Shown: positions 35,864-43,457 of the stretch, in pieces
How positions within the stretch are numbered: the stretch's first letter is position 1
How the letters are laid out: each line of letters begins with the position of its first letter
Source of the DNA: JAYYZW01 sp965217605
GTDB taxonomy: Bacteria; Pseudomonadota; Gammaproteobacteria; Ga0077536
Assembly: GCA_965217605.1 (NCBI GenBank)
Contig: CBDCJB010000001.1
Span: forward strand, 1 to 64,000
Length of the DNA stretch: 64,000 bases
Direction: 5' to 3'
Program-made: the position numbers and the translations under genes
Notes under the pieces: generated by a model
Told to the model about the DNA's origin: nothing
Seen by the model: only the letters and a program-made list of their open reading frames with translations
The model's database searches: none

Positions 35864-36241
35864 ATGGCCGATAAACTCGTAGTGGTGATGGCTAACACGG
35901 ATACGCGTAACGGCGAGGAGCTGGGCGCCCCGATTTTCCAGGCCAGCGTCGCCGCCGCGATGGAGTACGAGGTTGAAGTCATCTGCACGGCGACCTCCGG
36001 CCGCCTGATGAAAAAGGGCGTGGCCGAGTCGCTGCATGTCAAAGAAGGATCGCCCAAATCTGTCTACGATTTCATCAAGGATGCGCATGAAGCCGGCGTC
36101 ATTTTCTACTGTTGCTCGCCGAACCTCGATCTGTTCGATATGACCGTTGACGACCTCATTCCGGAGTGCGCCGGCGTCGTCGGCGGCGCCCATTTGATAG
36201 AAGCTGTGATGGAAGAAGACTGTAAAGTCTTGAGTTATTGA
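35864..36241 (+). CDS. dsrE: DsrE-family sulfur-transfer protein (DsrE3-like)
   Basis: A 125-residue DsrE/TusD/YchN-fold protein: KLVVVMANTDTRNG at the start, GVIFYCCSPNLDLF with C83 and C84, and IPECAGVVGG with C102. DsrE3-type proteins exchange sulfane sulfur with TusA and sit in front of shdr genes in sulfur oxidisers. It is the first gene of the shdr run: its TGA overlaps the TTG two codons before the shdrC1 ATG, so the two genes are only 2 bases apart. Confidence 0.88.
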   Translation: MADKLVVVMANTDTRNGEELGAPIFQASVAAAMEYEVEVICTATSGRLMKKGVAESLHVKEGSPKSVYDFIKDAHEAGVIFYCCSPNLDLFDMTVDDLIPECAGVVGGAHLIEAVMEEDCKVLSY

Positions 36242-36243
36242 TA

Positions 36244-37005
36244 ATGTCAGTCGCCGAAGCCACACGTTACGAAGCATTCATCGGCGATCCGCTTTCCGAG
36301 GAGCCGGAAGTCCCGCGCGAAAAACTGCAGGAAATCTTCAACGACATCCAGTCCAACCTGCGCTACGACCACGAGCTGAACGGTTGTCTCAACTGTGGTA
36401 TCTGCACGGCGACTTGTCCATCCGCCCATTATTACGACTTCAGCCCACGCGAGATCGTGCAACTGTTGTGGACTGAGAACCTCGAAGGTATTCACGACGC
36501 CATGCAGGAGAAGATCTGGGCCTGCGCCCAGTGTTACACCTGCGCTGCTCGCTGCCCATTCGATAATTCGCCGGGCGGACTCATCATGTTGATGCGCGAA
36601 GTCGCGATCAAACATGGCATGGAATCGGCCAAGAACGTGTTAAGGCCGTTCAGCCGGGTGATGCTGAAACTCATATCGACCGGTAACCAGTTGTCGCCGG
36701 ACATGATCACAACAGATCATTTCGCCGACTGGGGGCCGAACGTAACCAAGGTCGAAGCGCCGCTCAAGTTGCTGCGCAAGGCGATCCCGATGCCGACGCT
36801 GAACACCACGGCGACGGCCTGGGAAGTGAATCTCAAGACCTCAGTCGAGCTTTACACGATTTGGGAGATGACCGGCGTGCTCGATCAACTCGAAGGCATT
36901 GACGAGAACCTGTTCGACGTCATCACCGACATCATGGATGAAAAGCGCGAAGACTGGGGTGATTGGCTCGAAGAGCAGGACGAAGATGAAGACGACGACG
37001 ATTGA
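36244..37005 (+). CDS. shdrC1: sHdrC1, ferredoxin-type subunit of the sulfur-oxidising Hdr-like complex
   Basis: A 253-residue HdrC-like protein with two 4Fe-4S motifs: C48, C51, C54, C58 (CLNCGICTATCP) and C94, C97, C100, C104 (CAQCYTCAARCP). A helical C-terminal part follows, ending in a very acidic DEDEDDDD tail. It carries electrons between the sHdrB and sHdrA subunits in the cytoplasm. The ATG at 36244 is preferred to the TTG at 36238. Confidence 0.92.
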   Translation: MSVAEATRYEAFIGDPLSEEPEVPREKLQEIFNDIQSNLRYDHELNGCLNCGICTATCPSAHYYDFSPREIVQLLWTENLEGIHDAMQEKIWACAQCYTCAARCPFDNSPGGLIMLMREVAIKHGMESAKNVLRPFSRVMLKLISTGNQLSPDMITTDHFADWGPNVTKVEAPLKLLRKAIPMPTLNTTATAWEVNLKTSVELYTIWEMTGVLDQLEGIDENLFDVITDIMDEKREDWGDWLEEQDEDEDDDD

Positions 37006-37042
37006 ACGATTACTGTTCTAGATATTTTTAGAGGACCACGCA

Positions 37043-38395
37043 ATGAAAGAACGCACCGACACTGGACAACGCTTGACCGGCCATGGTGCCGAGTGGCGTG
37101 ATTCCAATTTGAGCCGTGAAGAGGCGATGGTCGCGACCTCCTGGGTCGAACAAAAGATCGACAAGCGCTCGATGGAAACCAATAAAGATCGCGTCGAAGA
37201 TCCGCGCGACATCATGTGGCAGCTCGAAAAAGACGGCGAGATCGTGGTCCACCGCGTCGCCGACGAACATGAGCCGGTGATCGCGAAGACCTTGTACGGT
37301 TGGGACAAGCGCATTCCCACCACGCAGTTATGGCATCACAAGTCCTGCGGCCAGTGTGGAAATATCCCCGGCTATCCGGCCTCGCTACTGTGGCTCATGA
37401 ACAAAATGGATATCCGTTATCTCGACGAGACGGATCAGACCTCGTGTACGGCCTGGAATTATCACGGCTCCGGCATCGGTAATCTGGAAAGCCTGGCTGC
37501 GGTGTTTCTGCGCAACTTCCACCAGGCTTATGTCTCGGCAAAAGCCGAAGGGCTGCCGGAAGGTTATTACTACCCGCTGGTGCATTGCGGGACGTCGTTC
37601 GGCAACTACAAGGAAGTGCGCGAATACTTGCTGCACTCCGCCGAGTTGCGCGAACGCACCAAGAAGATCCTGGAGAAACTCGGTCGCCTGGTCGACGGTA
37701 AACTGCTGATCCCCGAGGAAGTCGTACATTACTCCGAGTGGGCGCATGTGGTGCGCGAGCGCATCGCCAACATTCAGGAAATCGATTGTTCCCAAGTGCG
37801 CGCGACGATTCACCCGGCCTGCCACGTCTACAAGATGGTGCCGGCGGATGCGATCTACGATGACGACATCTTGGAAGGCAACCGCGTAGCGGTTTCGACC
37901 GGTCTCATCGATTCCCTGGGTGCTCAAGTGATCGACTATTCGACCTGGTATGACTGCTGTGGCTTCGGTTTTCGGCACATCATTTCCGAGCGCGAGTTCA
38001 CCCGCTCCTTCGCGATCGACCGTAAGGTCAAAGTTGCCGTCGAAGAGGCGCAGGCTGATGTCATGATCGGCCACGACACCGGCTGTATCACGACGCTCGA
38101 TAAAAACCAGTGGATCGGGCAGGCCGCGGGTAAGGGTTATGACTTACCGATTCTTGCCGACGTGCAGTTTGCGGCTCTGGTCTGCGGTGCGCATCCGTTC
38201 AAGATCGTGCAATCACACTGGCACGCTTCATCGGTCGAGGGCTTGATGGAGAAACTGGGTATTGACTGGCGCGAGAAGAAGGCGGAGTTCGAGCAATACC
38301 TGGAAGTGATTAAAGAAGGTAAGCAGGACAACCTGTACGATCCGCGACGCATGATCACGTCCGGCCCAGGCTATCAGCCCCTGGAACGACGTTAG
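37043..38395 (+). CDS. shdrB1: sHdrB1, CCG-domain subunit of the sulfur-oxidising Hdr-like complex
   Basis: A 450-residue HdrB-like protein. The second CCG domain is recognisable as HPACHVYKM, then YDCCGFGFRH, then GHDTGCITTLD; it ends with a single Cys rather than CxxC, and the first domain (KSCGQCGNIPGYP, QTSCTAWNYHG) is also divergent. This atypical Cys content distinguishes sHdrB1 from sHdrB2 and from methanogen HdrB, and implies a modified non-cubane cluster site. The last base of its TAG is the first base of shdrA. Confidence 0.9.
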   Translation: MKERTDTGQRLTGHGAEWRDSNLSREEAMVATSWVEQKIDKRSMETNKDRVEDPRDIMWQLEKDGEIVVHRVADEHEPVIAKTLYGWDKRIPTTQLWHHKSCGQCGNIPGYPASLLWLMNKMDIRYLDETDQTSCTAWNYHGSGIGNLESLAAVFLRNFHQAYVSAKAEGLPEGYYYPLVHCGTSFGNYKEVREYLLHSAELRERTKKILEKLGRLVDGKLLIPEEVVHYSEWAHVVRERIANIQEIDCSQVRATIHPACHVYKMVPADAIYDDDILEGNRVAVSTGLIDSLGAQVIDYSTWYDCCGFGFRHIISEREFTRSFAIDRKVKVAVEEAQADVMIGHDTGCITTLDKNQWIGQAAGKGYDLPILADVQFAALVCGAHPFKIVQSHWHASSVEGLMEKLGIDWREKKAEFEQYLEVIKEGKQDNLYDPRRMITSGPGYQPLERR

Positions 38396-39432
38396 TGTCC
38401 AAACCGGTCCTGATCGTCGGCGGTGGTCCCGCCGGACTGTCGGCCGCGCACGCCTTGGCGAGGGTCGGGCAGGCGAACGTACTGATCGACAAAGCGGATC
38501 GCCTGGGCGGTTCGCCGATCCTTTCCGGTTACGCCAGACTCGTACCATCCGGCGAATGGGCGCGCGATGCCATCGGCGGCATGGTCGATCGCGTGATCGG
38601 CAACCCGAAGGTGGAGGTGAAACTCAATACCACCGTCGAATCGTTCTCAGGTGAACCGGGCGCATTTAAAGTCACGCTGGCCAATGGTGAAGCCTTCGAG
38701 GCGAGCGCGGCGATTCTGTGCACGGGCTTTACGCACTTCGACTCCGTCAACAAGCCCGAATGGGGTTTCGGCACCTATCCCGACGTCGTGACCACGACCC
38801 AGGTCGAGCAGATGATCTCCTCGGGCGCGGGGGTGCGGTGCCTGTCGGACGGACGTAAACCGGAACGCGTCGCGATCCTGTTGTGTGTCGGCTCGCGCGA
38901 TCGCCAGATCGGTCGCGAATGGTGCTCGAAGATCTGTTGTACGGTGTCATCGAACCTGGCGATGGAGATCCGCGAGGAGTTACCCGAATGTCATGTCTAC
39001 ATCTATTACATGGACATTCGCACCTACGGGCTCTACGAGACGAAGTACTACTGGCGGAGCCAGGAAGAATTCAAGGTCAAGTACATCAAAGCGCGCATTG
39101 CCGAAGTGACCTCCGACGGTAAGCGTCTGGTCGTGAAAGGCGAGGATACTCTGGTCAAACGGCCGATCACGATCCCCTTCGACATGGTGGTTCACGCCAT
39201 CGGCATGGATCCCAATGTCGATAACAAGGCGCTGGCGGGTATATTCGACGTCGAGCTCGAGCCCAATGGCTTTATCGACCAGCCGGATATCTATGGGCAC
39301 ATCGGCGAAACTTCTCGCGCGGGCGTCTACGTTGCCGGCGCTGCGATCGGACCCGAGACCATCGACGACAGTATCGCGCAGGCACAGGCGGCCGCGATGT
39401 CGAGCTTTGGCATGCTTCAGGTCGCCGTCTGA
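38395..39432 (+). CDS. shdrA: sHdrA, FAD-binding subunit of the sulfur-oxidising Hdr-like complex
   Basis: A 345-residue flavoprotein, much shorter than methanogen HdrA. The FAD motif is VLIVGGGPAGLSAAHALARVG, the atypical iron-sulfur cysteine cluster is CVGSRD, then GREWCSKICCTVSSN, and the C-terminal FAD piece is GVYVAGAAIGPETIDDS. It is the central electron-transfer subunit. It starts at a GTG overlapping the shdrB1 stop by one base, showing tight translational coupling. Confidence 0.92.
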   Translation: MSKPVLIVGGGPAGLSAAHALARVGQANVLIDKADRLGGSPILSGYARLVPSGEWARDAIGGMVDRVIGNPKVEVKLNTTVESFSGEPGAFKVTLANGEAFEASAAILCTGFTHFDSVNKPEWGFGTYPDVVTTTQVEQMISSGAGVRCLSDGRKPERVAILLCVGSRDRQIGREWCSKICCTVSSNLAMEIREELPECHVYIYYMDIRTYGLYETKYYWRSQEEFKVKYIKARIAEVTSDGKRLVVKGEDTLVKRPITIPFDMVVHAIGMDPNVDNKALAGIFDVELEPNGFIDQPDIYGHIGETSRAGVYVAGAAIGPETIDDSIAQAQAAAMSSFGMLQVAV

Positions 39433-39449
39433 ACGCGGGCATTGTCACG

Positions 39450-40310
39450 TTGGCTGGCCGCTCCGATCTCTCTGTCCGCGCCACGGCGCAAGACCTCGAC
39501 CGCCCCGTGCTGGAGCTGAGCGGCACCAAATTGCGCGTGGCGTTAGAAAACGTCCTCGCCGGATGTGAGGATCAAGGCGGCGTCGAGCACTATATCGATG
39601 CGCTCAAACTCAAATCGCGCATGTTTCAACAAGCGCTGCTCGAGGGTGATCCGGCGGATCTCGACATTGATACGCTCGCGGGCTTGTGCACCTTCATGGC
39701 CACGGTCAGGCGACGCATCGCGCCTTACTTGACCAGCGACGGCATGGGGCGTATCCGCGGTGCGCTTAAACCTCTGCTCGAAGACCTTCCGAATACCTCG
39801 ACCACCGACGACCGCATGGCGGCCTTCGCCGCCAATTTCGCGGACAACCGTGAGCATCGCTGGGTGCGCGACTTCGCCGCCGAGGTACTGCACAACGTCT
39901 CGCCGGAACATTATCCCTTGATGACCCGCTGGGTCTGGAATGGTCGAGCCAATACCGGTGCGTTGCGTGAGATCTGGTTCGGCGACGACGTCGATTACAT
40001 CACCATCCCGGTCGACGACCGGTATCAGACCTTCCTGATGCTGCGCGAAGAACTCGCGGTGTTTCTGAGTGACAACGGCTTTTTCCGCGACGTCATGTTC
40101 TATATCGATCTGCTCCAGGCACACATCTACGCCGAATACATCTGTGCGCAAGGCGGCACGTATTTGCGGGCGGATTTCTCTTCGCCCGAAGATCCCATGC
40201 AGCACGCGCGGCGCATGTTGGGCCTCGATGGCGTCAAAGCGGGCTCGGCGAAAACCCGGCTCAAATCCGTCGACGGTGAAGCCTTCGTCATCGACGAACC
40301 CGGCGGATAG
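39450..40310 (+). CDS. shdrH: sHdrH, helical subunit encoded in the shdr operon
   Basis: A 286-residue soluble, mostly helical protein with no cofactor motif, in the position of the gene formerly called hyp in hdrC1B1AhypC2B2 clusters and now named sHdrH. Conserved-looking text includes FADNREHRWVRDFAAEVL and MTRWVWNGRANTGALREIW. Its function within the complex is unknown. The TTG at 39450 is the likely start (18 bases after shdrA); no other good start is near. Confidence 0.85.
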   Translation: MAGRSDLSVRATAQDLDRPVLELSGTKLRVALENVLAGCEDQGGVEHYIDALKLKSRMFQQALLEGDPADLDIDTLAGLCTFMATVRRRIAPYLTSDGMGRIRGALKPLLEDLPNTSTTDDRMAAFAANFADNREHRWVRDFAAEVLHNVSPEHYPLMTRWVWNGRANTGALREIWFGDDVDYITIPVDDRYQTFLMLREELAVFLSDNGFFRDVMFYIDLLQAHIYAEYICAQGGTYLRADFSSPEDPMQHARRMLGLDGVKAGSAKTRLKSVDGEAFVIDEPGG

Positions 40311-40315
40311 TTTCG

Positions 40316-41086
40316 ATGCCGATCCACGAAGAACATCTCATCCGGCCGGAAGACCTGACGACGCACGACAACCTGGTGCTCGACGGCGTCGACGTCTCGG
40401 GTCACTGGAGTACGTTCATCGAATCGCGGGTGGTCGATGATTACAACGAGGCGATGGAAGATGAAATCGCGGCATTGCCCGGCGGTGAATACATTCATCG
40501 CTGCTGGCAGTGCGGTTCCTGCACCAATTCCTGCACCGTCTACGCACTCAACGAGGATTTCAATCCGCGCTTTTGGATCTATCTCATCCGCATGGGCATG
40601 GAGGAAGAACTGCTGCGGGACAAGGACATCATTTGGCAATGTGTGTCCTGTAACAAGTGTACCTATGCGTGTCCGCGCGACGTGAATCCGGAAGGCGTGA
40701 TGAAAGCGACCGCGCACTGGCTGGAGTTGAAGGGGCATACGTCGACGAGCCTGTCGAAGCACTTCGACGAAGAATTTACCGATCAAGTGGTTGCTACCGG
40801 CAAGATCGAGGAAGGCCGAATACTGCGCGGCTTCTTCAAGCGTAGTGGGCAGCCGCTCGTCCATGATTGGATGTTCGGCATGGTGACTAAGCTGGTGAAA
40901 TACTTTCCGCTCAAGATCCTGACCGCGATGGGACTCGCGACGTTCATCCGGCCCCGGACGCGGAACTGGGGCCCGGCGCGGGCCGCCATCGAAGAATTCA
41001 TCGAAGGAAAGGACAAGGAACACCGCCGGGCCTTGAGCCTGACCGAATTGACCGATATTGCAGCACACGAACTGGACGATGACTAA
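40316..41086 (+). CDS. shdrC2: sHdrC2, ferredoxin-type subunit of the sulfur-oxidising Hdr-like complex
   Basis: A 256-residue HdrC-like protein with motifs C63, C66, C69, C73 (CWQCGSCTNSCT, the last Cys followed by Thr instead of Pro) and C109, C112, C115, C119 (CVSCNKCTYACP). It couples electron flow from sHdrB2 to sHdrA. It starts 5 bases after shdrH and its end overlaps the shdrB2 start, in line with stoichiometric expression. Confidence 0.92.
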   Translation: MPIHEEHLIRPEDLTTHDNLVLDGVDVSGHWSTFIESRVVDDYNEAMEDEIAALPGGEYIHRCWQCGSCTNSCTVYALNEDFNPRFWIYLIRMGMEEELLRDKDIIWQCVSCNKCTYACPRDVNPEGVMKATAHWLELKGHTSTSLSKHFDEEFTDQVVATGKIEEGRILRGFFKRSGQPLVHDWMFGMVTKLVKYFPLKILTAMGLATFIRPRTRNWGPARAAIEEFIEGKDKEHRRALSLTELTDIAAHELDDD

Positions 41087-42014
41087 GAAACCACGCAAGT
41101 ACGAAAAAGTCGCCTACTATCCGGGTTGCGCGTTGGACGGCTCCGGACACTCCTACAACCGGTCGACCAAAGCGGTCGGCAAGGCGCTCGGGCTCAAGCT
41201 CGAAGAGGTCGAGAATTGGAATTGCTGCGGGGCGATGGAAGTCAAGAACATCGATCCCAAACTGCAGACCTATCTGTCCTCGCGCGTGATGTCCATCGCC
41301 AGTCAGGACATGGGCCACGACGTCGTCATGGCGCCGTGTAACGGCTGTTATCACAACCTCAAGAAGGCCGAATACGACCTGTCCAACGACGCTGAATCGC
41401 GCGAAGTAACGGAAAAACTCTCCACAAAGGCGGGGCACGGCACCTACAAGGCGGGTGACGTAGAAACCATTCATGCGCTCGACTGGATCAAAGAGGCGAT
41501 AGGCGAAGAAGAACTCGGCCGCCGCGTGAAGAATTCATTAAGCGAACTCAAGATTGCTAATTATTACGGCTGCATGTACACGCGGCCGCGCCACATCTTC
41601 CCGGAAAAGGATAAGGGCCCCGGATCCGACTCGACCTCCGAACCCCATTTCATGGATGACCTGTTGGCGGCAGCGGGCGCGGAGAACGTCGATTTCCCGC
41701 TCAAGACGGCCTGTTGCGGCGGCGCGCATACGCTGTCCGATTGCGACACCTCGACCCGGCTCGTGATCAATATTTTGAACGCGGCCGAGGCGGCGGGGGC
41801 GAACGTCATCGCGACGGAATGCCCGACCTGCCATTCGGGGCTCGAGATGCACCAGATCCGGGCTGCAAAGCGCTTCGGCGTCGAGACCACGGTCAAGATC
41901 CTCTACTTTACGCAGCTGCTCGGTCTGGCCTTGGGCGTGAGTCCCCGCAAACTGGGCGTGCTGGAAAACGTCTCGGATTCAATCAGCCTGGTGCGGGAAA
42001 AAATACTCAAGTGA
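41079..42014 (+). CDS. shdrB2: sHdrB2, catalytic-type CCG-domain subunit
   Basis: A 311-residue HdrB-like protein with two canonical CCG domains: YYPGCALDG, NWNCCGAME, APCNGCYHN, and YYGCMYTRP, KTACCGGAHT, ECPTCHSGLE. These would bind two non-cubane 4Fe-4S clusters, the site where sulfur-disulfide chemistry is expected. The ATG at 41079 overlaps the shdrC2 stop; an upstream GTG/ATG extension reading MQHTNWT is not chosen. Confidence 0.92.
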   Translation: MTKKPRKYEKVAYYPGCALDGSGHSYNRSTKAVGKALGLKLEEVENWNCCGAMEVKNIDPKLQTYLSSRVMSIASQDMGHDVVMAPCNGCYHNLKKAEYDLSNDAESREVTEKLSTKAGHGTYKAGDVETIHALDWIKEAIGEEELGRRVKNSLSELKIANYYGCMYTRPRHIFPEKDKGPGSDSTSEPHFMDDLLAAAGAENVDFPLKTACCGGAHTLSDCDTSTRLVINILNAAEAAGANVIATECPTCHSGLEMHQIRAAKRFGVETTVKILYFTQLLGLALGVSPRKLGVLENVSDSISLVREKILK

Positions 42015-42430
42015 GCACGCTCGCGGAGATCGAACAGACGCTCGACGGGCTCATGGACGCGGGCCCGCCTGGGCCGCAATTCGCGGCCGGCATGCTCGAG
42101 CTCGGCGACACCATCGTAGCCCATTGGAACGAAGCGCACGGCCTCGTGCCGACCACCGACGAACGCGAGGGGTTCCGTTTATTGGCGCTGCACCGCCAGG
42201 GCGCTAAAGGCAACGCGAGTTTCAACGCCTGCCGCGAGACCTGCCGCGAGCTGATCTATCATTACAACCTGATATCGACAGAGCCTGACCACGAGAAGAC
42301 CGCACAACGCATGAAGATGATGTATTTCGTGGCAAAACACCTGTTCCTGTTCATCAGCGGCAAGTTGCAAGAGCAAGAGTTGGGTGACTTCTGCTGCTCG
42401 TCGAGACCATTGCGGCAAAACGCGGGTTAA
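42011..42430 (+). CDS. Conserved small protein between shdrB2 and lbpA
   Basis: A 139-residue protein starting at a GTG that overlaps the shdrB2 stop (GTGA). It is helical with a Cys/His-containing middle (FNACRETCRELIYHYN) and ends GDFCCSSRPLRQNAG. No family was recognised beyond similarity in position to small unknown genes in other shdr loci. Translational coupling to shdrB2 suggests it acts with the complex. The REP-like palindrome begins 7 bases after its stop, and the last residues may be affected by that insertion. Confidence 0.75.
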   Translation: MSTLAEIEQTLDGLMDAGPPGPQFAAGMLELGDTIVAHWNEAHGLVPTTDEREGFRLLALHRQGAKGNASFNACRETCRELIYHYNLISTEPDHEKTAQRMKMMYFVAKHLFLFISGKLQEQELGDFCCSSRPLRQNAG

Positions 42431-42436
42431 ATATCG

Positions 42437-42510
42437 TCCCGGATTCCGCTTCGCTCCATCCAGGCTACGCGGTGCGATGTAGCCTGGATGGAGCGAAGCG
42501 GAATCCGGGA
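42437..42510. repeat. REP-like perfect 32-bp inverted repeat (copy 3) between the shdr operon and lbpA
   Basis: The arms 42437-42468 and 42479-42510 are exact reverse complements of each other with a 10-bp loop. The unit shares its core with the elements at 11104-11179 and 27002-27034. Transcribed, it forms a very stable hairpin just 3' of the small shdr-linked gene and 22 bases before the lbpA ATG. It could act as an mRNA stabiliser or attenuator, or simply be an insertion. Confidence 0.88.
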
Positions 42511-42532
42511 TCATTCCTGGTGAGGAGAAGCC

Positions 42533-42979
42533 ATGCCTAATGTTCGTGGATGTAGTCTTCCGGATGAGTTGCTCTACGACGTAGAGAACCACACTTGGTT
42601 CCAGGAAGTCGGTGACGGTAATGTCCGCATCGGCATGACTGCGGTCGCCGCCGCCATGGCCGGTGAACTCGTGGCGTTTACACCGAAGAAAGTCGGCCGC
42701 GCGGTCAAGGCCGGCAAGTCCTGCGCCACGATCGAGTCCGGCAAGTGGGTGGGTCCCGCGCGTTCCGCGGCAGCCGGTGAGGTCGTCGACGTCAACCAAG
42801 CCTTGGTCGATACACCGAGCCTCGCCAACGAAGATCCTTACGGTAAAGGTTGGATGGTCGTGCTCAAGCCGGAAGATTGGGACACCGTCAAAACGGGCCT
42901 GACGCCAGGCGCAGAAGTGACGGCGGCTTATGAAGCCAAGATGGACGCCGACGAGTTCGAGGGCTGCTCGGCCGACTAA
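42533..42979 (+). CDS. lbpA: Lipoate-binding protein LbpA (GcvH-like)
   Basis: A 148-residue GcvH-like protein. The lipoyl lysine is K71 in ATIESGKWVGPARS. Extra features compared with GcvH are Cys7, Cys64 and a C-terminal Cys (EGCSAD). In sHdr organisms LbpA is the lipoylated carrier on which sulfur oxidation by sHdr is thought to occur, and it replaces glycine-cleavage function. GAGGAG precedes the ATG. It is separated from the shdr genes only by the inverted repeat. Confidence 0.92.
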   Translation: MPNVRGCSLPDELLYDVENHTWFQEVGDGNVRIGMTAVAAAMAGELVAFTPKKVGRAVKAGKSCATIESGKWVGPARSAAAGEVVDVNQALVDTPSLANEDPYGKGWMVVLKPEDWDTVKTGLTPGAEVTAAYEAKMDADEFEGCSAD

Positions 42980-42986
42980 AGCATCC

Positions 42987-43391
42987 CTACGGCTGGTCCA
43001 AGTCAAACCGTTGGCGCTCCTTGCGCACCACCGTCACCGCGGTAGCGCGGCATACCAGCAGAGGTTCGTCGAGCACTTCAGCAGCCGAGTCATTGATATC
43101 GGGACGTGGCACGATCACCTTGTACGCTTCGAACTCGCAGTGGCGCGAGGTCGTTCCCACGTTCGTGACACGGCCGCGTGCTTCGATGAAGTCACCGGCA
43201 TACACAGGCGCGAAGAACTCGACCGTGTCATAAGCGCGTAACAAACCTTCGTCGCCGTCATGTCGAACGGATAGTTCAGTCCCTACGTCGCCGAAGATTT
43301 CGAGCATCTTCGCGCCGGCGGCAAGGTTGCCGCCATAGTGTGCGTCCTCCGATCCCAGGCGTACACGGATCATGGCTTCGGGTAATGTCAT
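42987..43391 (-). CDS. Hotdog-fold 3-aminobutyryl-CoA (beta-aminoacyl-CoA) ammonia-lyase-like protein
   Basis: A 134-residue single-hotdog protein. The text MIRVRLGSEDAHYGGNLAAGAKM and VYAGDFIEARGRVTNVG matches the beta-alanyl-CoA/3-aminobutyryl-CoA ammonia lyase group (kal/acl type) of lysine fermentation and propionate pathways. It would remove ammonia from a 3-aminoacyl-CoA. The ATG at 43391 follows GGAGA; a long upstream extension in frame is antisense to the ligase gene and is not coding. Divergent from the PaaK-like gene. Confidence 0.72.
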   Translation of the reverse strand: MTLPEAMIRVRLGSEDAHYGGNLAAGAKMLEIFGDVGTELSVRHDGDEGLLRAYDTVEFFAPVYAGDFIEARGRVTNVGTTSRHCEFEAYKVIVPRPDINDSAAEVLDEPLLVCRATAVTVVRKERQRFDLDQP

Positions 43392-43457
43392 CGTGCTCTC
43401 CTCGACGATCTGAAAGACAGTATTATCGTTGCTCGTAGCCGAATAGTGTTCGCGTGC

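Noticed and set aside
36244..42014. Methanogen-type HdrABC or Dsr system
   Set aside because: Two HdrB and two HdrC paralogues plus sHdrH, LbpA and a short HdrA identify the sulfur-oxidising Hdr-like system; dsrAB are absent.
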